The notes below the pieces were generated by a model that saw only the letters and a program-made list of their open reading frames with translations, searched no databases and had not been told where the DNA came from. Position numbers and translations under genes: made by a program. This document shows positions 59,632 through 64,000 of a DNA stretch of 64,000 nucleotides, in pieces; within the stretch, counting starts at the first letter, position 1, and the number at the start of each line of letters is the position of its first letter. Source of the stretch: Ahaetulla prasina (lineage: Eukaryota > Chordata > Lepidosauria > Squamata > Colubridae). Location: assembly GCF_028640845.1 (NCBI RefSeq), contig NC_080546.1, positions 34,975,520 to 35,039,519 of the forward strand. The letters run 5' to 3'.

Positions 59632-60000
59632 CAGTGGTTTGCTCTCCAAGGTTTTTTCAATTTAGTTTCTGAACGTTTCATTGCCAGACTAGGTAACATC
59701 ATCACTTGCCACACACATGAATTTATTGGAAGCTTTGGTATTCTACCAAAGAAGCAATCTAGATCCAGCATATGAATATATAAGAAATCAGACTATTCGA
59801 ACAACCAATCAATAAGAGAACCAATCAGCTGCTCAGAATTTAAATATAGCTCCAAACAATGAACCAATTGCATGACCACACTGGCACAAAAGACATGTAT
59901 ATGCTGAGAATAGGACAAGAAGGTCCTGCTGATGATGTTACCTGTTGTTAACGAAACGTTCAGAAACTAAATTGAAACAAGCTTGGAGAGCAAACCACTG
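59632..60000. mobile_element. Penelope-like element remnant with inverted terminal segments
   Basis: About 70-bp segments at 59632-59706 and 59928-60000 are inverted copies of each other (CAGTGGTTTGCTCTCCAAG at the outside, TTTCTGAACGTTTC inside), roughly 88% identical. Each contains the hammerhead-like core CTGATGA/GTGATGA - short helix (GTTACC...) - GAAACGTT characteristic of Penelope-like element terminal repeats. Inverted terminal repeats are a known arrangement of Penelope insertions. GTATTTT flanks both sides (59624-59630 and 60026-60032) as a possible target duplication. No reverse transcriptase remains. Confidence 0.65.
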
Positions 60001-60089
60001 CTAAAATCTAAAACCCGAGCTACAAGTATTTTCTATTATTTCAAAGGTCGGAGGAAATCCTTGAAGATTTCCTTCAAGATTTTCTGAGC

Positions 60090-60353
60090 CTCTGGTGGCT
60101 CAGCAGACTAAGTCTGTCTGTTATTAACACAGCTGCTTGCAATTACTGCAAGTTCAAGTCCCACCAGGCCCAAGGTTGACTCAGCCTTCCATCCTTTATA
60201 AGGTAGATAAAATGGGGACCCAGATTGTTGGGGGCAATAAAGTTGACTTTGTATATAATATACAAATGGATGAAGACCATTGCTTAACACAGTGTAAGCC
60301 GTCCTGAGTCTTCGGCGAAGGGCGGGATATAAATTCAAATTAAAAAAAAAAAA
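60090..60353 (+). repeat. Sauria-type SINE with L2-like 3' hairpin
   Basis: A box TGGCTCAGCAG at 60096-60106, B box GTTCAAGTC at 60152-60160, body with CTCAGCCTTCCATCCTT and GGGGACCCAGATTGTTGGGG as in the SINE at 6.28 kb. The end, GTAAGCCGTCCTGAGTCTTC then GAAGGGCGGGATATAAATTC, is the same hairpin as the L2 LINE 3' ends at 13.6, 27.4, 49.9 and 62.1 kb. An A-run follows. Confidence 0.82.
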
Positions 60354-60849
60354 GACTGCCCAAAACTTCATATTTGTACAAGTGCAAATATTAGAGATAC
60401 ATATTCAAAACATGAGATATTGGATTCAGTAGAAAGCATGTTTTGTTTTGACCATAAACTCTTTCAGTTACCCAAAGTATTGAAAATAATCATTTTGTAG
60501 AAGGTTCTTCTTCTTTTAATGAGAAGAAATGTGAAGAAAAAGTTGACGAATGTAAAAGGCTATCGAAACCTGTTTTTATAGATCAGTGTGGTTACAACAC
60601 TGCAATGCAAACAAATCAAAGATTGCAAAGATATTGAAGCATAACAATATCAACAAAAATTTGAAAGTGGATTTCTATTTTGTGGCAAGAATTAGACTTT
60701 TCAATCACCTCGTACTGGAACCTTCCTTGTATCGTTTGAATGTGGTGCTCAGTTTGACCCTTTTCCTGAGCAGCACCTGGGAAGAAAGCCAAAAATAAGG
60801 GAAACGACCATATTTCATATATTTGCTTACTGATGTTTGATATCTGAGG

Positions 60850-62182
60850 GCCAGGGATAGGGGTTACTCCTCTGCCCTGGTCCTATTAGACCTCTCAGCG
60901 GCTTTTGATACCATCGACCATGGTATCCTGCTGCGCCGGTTGGAGGGGTTGGGAGTGGGAGGCACCGTTTATCGGTGGTTCTCCTCCTACCTCTCTGATC
61001 GGACGCAGACGGTGTTGACGGGGGCAGAGATCGACTCCAAGGTGCCTCATGTGTGGGGTGCCGCAGGGGTCGATTCTCTCACCCCTCCTGTTCAACATCT
61101 ATATAAGCCGCTGGGTGAGATCATCAGTGGCTTTGGGGTGAGATACCAACTGTACGCTGATGACACCCAGCTGTACTTTTCCACCCCGGGCCACTCCAGT
61201 GAAGCTGTTGAAGTGCTGTCCCGGTGTCTGGAAGCCGTACGGGTCTGGATGGGGAGGAACAGGCTCAAACTTAATCCCTCCAAGACTTAGTGGCTGTGGA
61301 TGCCGGCACCTCGGTACAGTCAGCTGCAGATGCAGCTGTCGGGGGTGAATCATTGGCCCCGATGGAGAAGGTACGCAACTTGGGCGTGCTCCTGGATGGT
61401 CGGTTGTCCTTTGAAGACCATTTGGCGACCGTCTCCAGGAGAGCATTTTATCAGGTTCGCCTGATCCACCAGTTGCGTCCCTTCCTGGACCGGGATGCCT
61501 TATGCACAGTCACTCATGCTCTCGTTACCTCTCGCCTGGACTACTGCAATGCTCTCTACATGGGGCTCCCCTTGAAGAGCACCCGGAGACTTCAGCTAGT
61601 TCAGAATGCGGCTGCGCGGGTTATTGAGGGAGCGTCTCGGAGCTCCCACATAACACCTATCCTGCGCAGACTGCACTGGCTACCTGTTGTTTTCCGGGTG
61701 CGCTTCAAGGTATTGGTTACCACCTTTAAAGCGCTCCATGGCTTAGGACCGGGCTATCTACGGGACCGTCTACTGCCGGCTTCTATCTCCCATCGCCTGC
61801 ACGCTCCCACAGAGAGGGACTCCTCAGGGTGCCGTCAGCCAAACAGTGTCGACTGGCGGCCCCCAGGGGGAGGGCCTTCTCTGTGGGAGCTCCGACCCTG
61901 TGGAACGAACTTCCCCTCGGACTTCGACAATTACCTGACCTTAGGACCTTTTGCTGCGAACTTAAAACTTATTTATTTCGTATGGCTGGACTAGCCTGAT
62001 TTTTATTTTTATTGGATGGGTTTTTAAAATTTTGTGATTTTATGGGAGAGTACGTTTTTTAACATTTTGGGCATTTAAATTAGTTTTTTAAGGGATGTTT
62101 TTAATTATTGTGTGTATTTATATTTTATCTGCCTGTTCACCGCCCTGAGTCCTTCGGGAGAAGGGCGGTATACAAATTAAAA

Positions 62183-62216
<34 letters not shown>

Positions 62217-62217
62217 A
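60850..62217 (+). pseudogene. L2-type LINE ORF2, 5'-truncated and frameshifted
   Basis: Starts within the reverse transcriptase (SALVLLDLSAAFDT equivalent at ~60876) and keeps the catalytic YADDTQLYFS box (~61150). The frame shifts around 61020-61070, near the GVPQG motif, which is damaged, and again near 61285. A long frame 61290-61994 then carries the C-terminal part (LDGRLSFEDH, SRLDYCNALYMGLPL, HWLPVVFRVRFK, HGLGPGYLRDRL). Another shift precedes its end. Hairpin ACCGCCCTGAG...GGGCGGT at ~62140-62171, then an (ATT)n tail. Not functional. Confidence 0.87.
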
Positions 62218-64000
62218 ATAAAGGTAACAGAGAATTAGGTTCACATGCAAATCATTCAAGTGATCGATGTATTTTTTTTTACAGTTGGTTCTACGGTTTC
62301 TTGCAAATATTTTTTTTTAAAAAAAAACATTTTTGGTAATGTCTTAAAAGAGAAGAAACTATTTTTGTGCAGTTCTGCAAATTGGCAAGCACACTGAAAC
62401 TGCCATCAGTGATTTTCAACACTGGCCGCCTTCTGAATAAACTGCAGCTGCAGCGTATGAGTGCTTACAGGCTCGGTGCCTGCTGAGCATAAAGCTGTAA
62501 TGAAAGATCAAATGTGGCGATCAGGGTAGAGAGGGTTACGAGACCTGGCAGATTCCAGAGGACAGCAAAGAGAAACCTACAGAATTAGCACCTGTTGGAT
62601 AACCTTATTAGGCCTGTGCAAACAAATTCTTCTCTCTGCAAGGTTTTGATGTGGCTCATTGCCCAACTCATTGCCCGGCAGAAGGAGAATTGGTTCCTCA
62701 GGTTGGAAAGTCTCATTAGGGAAGAAGAAAGGGAACCAGAGACTAACCAGTATGGAGCTGCTTATATGCCCATAGCTGAGCTGGAAGGCTTATTATGGGT
62801 GCTTCACAGTCCTTCACAGATTTGACTATATCAGCAAAATCGTGCTGTGATCAAAAACTGATACTGTATCAGGAAAGGAATCTTGCATGACTTTCATGAG
62901 ATGCATGTAAGCTTGAAAAAAATAAGTACAAAGAAGCTAAGAAAACCAATAAATGTGCAGAGACCATATTTCCCAGTAAAAGATGGAACAGTAAGAAGAC
63001 ACAATTCAGTTTTACCCAGATGGAAAAAAGTGACTGCAGGCTAATTGGATGAAACAAGTTCAGGATAGAAGTGTGAATATTATATTGGGCAAACTTCAAA
63101 TTGAATTGGAGAAATGTTGTTCCACTTATATAGAACTTGTGAATTTATTTGGCTTCCTGCCTAGTTTGGATTAAGCCTACAGAAGTTAAAATTCTCCTGG
63201 GTACGGATGTTGTTGTTCTTGTGAGAGGTTAGTCAGCAAATTCTTCAAATTTCTATCCCTCAGAACTGAAAGAATAGGAAGAACCAGAAGATAAAGCAGA
63301 TGGATGGCATAATTCTAAAACTACACTTACTGTTTTAAAATAAGCACCCGATGAAGACTTTTCAAATCTTATTATATTTTCCACCTTTTTCCTGCACTTT
63401 TAATTTCTACAGTGTATCCCTGATTGAAAATATTTTTTAATATACTTGGTTAAGACTTATGGCTTCTCTTTGAAGAAAATGATTTTGTAAGAGAAATGTC
63501 TTTTTTTGTAATTTCAGCTTTGAATTTTCTGCAAGAAAAAAAAAAGAATAAGATATAAGCAGTCAGAATAAAGCAAATATAGTAATCAATTTAGTGTGAC
63601 CTAGTAAAATGCCAAAGAATGTATAAACTTTTTAGTTCTAAGGCAATATATTTTTTGAAAAGAAGAAATGAGGAAACATAAAATTTAGGTTTTATAATTT
63701 CTTAATAATTTCTTTCTGTATTTGGCATTATGGCAAGCCAATGAAAAGCCGTTGCCATTTTTTGCCATTGTATTATTTTAATGAAACATAAAAATTATGA
63801 TTGCAAGTAAAATCAAACTATATTTGTCTTTTATTTTTAAAGAATATGATTGTGATATATTGTTCTGTAAATTCAAATATCAGTAAAATAATTTTAGGTG
63901 ATTACATTTATATTGTTTTTCAAACTGAAGACCAAAACCTTGATATAGGATGCAATGAGAGAAACTAGGCCAGACAGGCTCAAGTGGCCTTTATGCCCTC
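62218..64000. other. Downstream intron, no gene seen
   Basis: No SLC10A7 exon found. 62380-62830 is less AT-rich and holds a 76-codon frame (62595-62825) with no recognised motif and no splice signals that fit the host gene. The rest is AT-rich. Confidence 0.5.

Noticed and set aside
62595..62825. 76-codon frame as a possible SLC10A7 or novel exon
   Set aside because: No splice signals in phase with the preceding exon (which needs to complete an Arg codon) and no family motif.

Overview
This is a vertebrate window, best explained as intronic DNA of a squamate reptile and most likely an advanced snake. It is AT-rich and has no prokaryotic gene structure. The repeats point to a snake: CR1-L3 LINEs ending in AATAAA plus (ATTCT)n, Sauria-type tRNA SINEs, many hAT MITEs with 8-bp target duplications, L2-like LINEs with a GC hairpin before a simple-repeat tail, a Penelope-like insertion, and a GATA/GACA (Bkm-type) array. 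No search could be run, so species-level placement is inference.

The one host gene I can support is SLC10A7, on the plus strand. Four consecutive coding exons lie at 32701-32736, 42194-42277, 56205-56370 and 58333-58384. All have consensus AG/GT borders and compatible phases (0, 0, then a codon split 1/2, ending with 2 bases of the next codon). Together they encode about 112 residues of the central transporter domain. The separating introns are about 9.5, 13.9 and 2.0 kb. Exons before 32701 and after 58384 were looked for and not found, so the window begins and ends in long introns.

Layout. 1-32700 is the upstream intron: unique AT-rich sequence, SINEs, a MITE split by a CR1-L3 LINE (7.65-8.89 kb), two copies of one 512-bp hAT MITE in opposite orientation (10.4 and 28.1 kb), a 1.7-kb antisense L2 pseudogene (13.6-15.3 kb), a TA-flanked palindromic MITE (25.0 kb), an L2 3' end (26.9-27.5 kb) and CR1 fragments (29.5-30.8 kb). 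The 32.7-42.2 kb intron holds hAT MITEs, a nested complex in which an L1-type element carrying only ORF1 (35.33-37.53 kb) sits inside a MITE, and the 3' half of a Ty3/Gypsy element with its LTR (39.0-41.24 kb). The 42.3-56.2 kb intron holds a probable solo LTR (43.2 kb), an antisense LINE endonuclease relic (48.7-49.2 kb), an L2 3' end (49.5 kb) and two MITEs. The last part holds a hAT MITE, the GATA/GGTA/GACA array (57.9 kb), a Penelope-like inverted repeat with hammerhead-like motifs (59.6-60.0 kb), a SINE that shares the L2 3' hairpin, and a fourth L2 copy (60.85-62.2 kb).

The most notable items are the ORF1-only L1 with an intact 309-codon frame and matching target duplications, the Penelope-type inverted repeat, and the direct evidence that SINEs in this genome have taken the 3' ends of two different LINE families.
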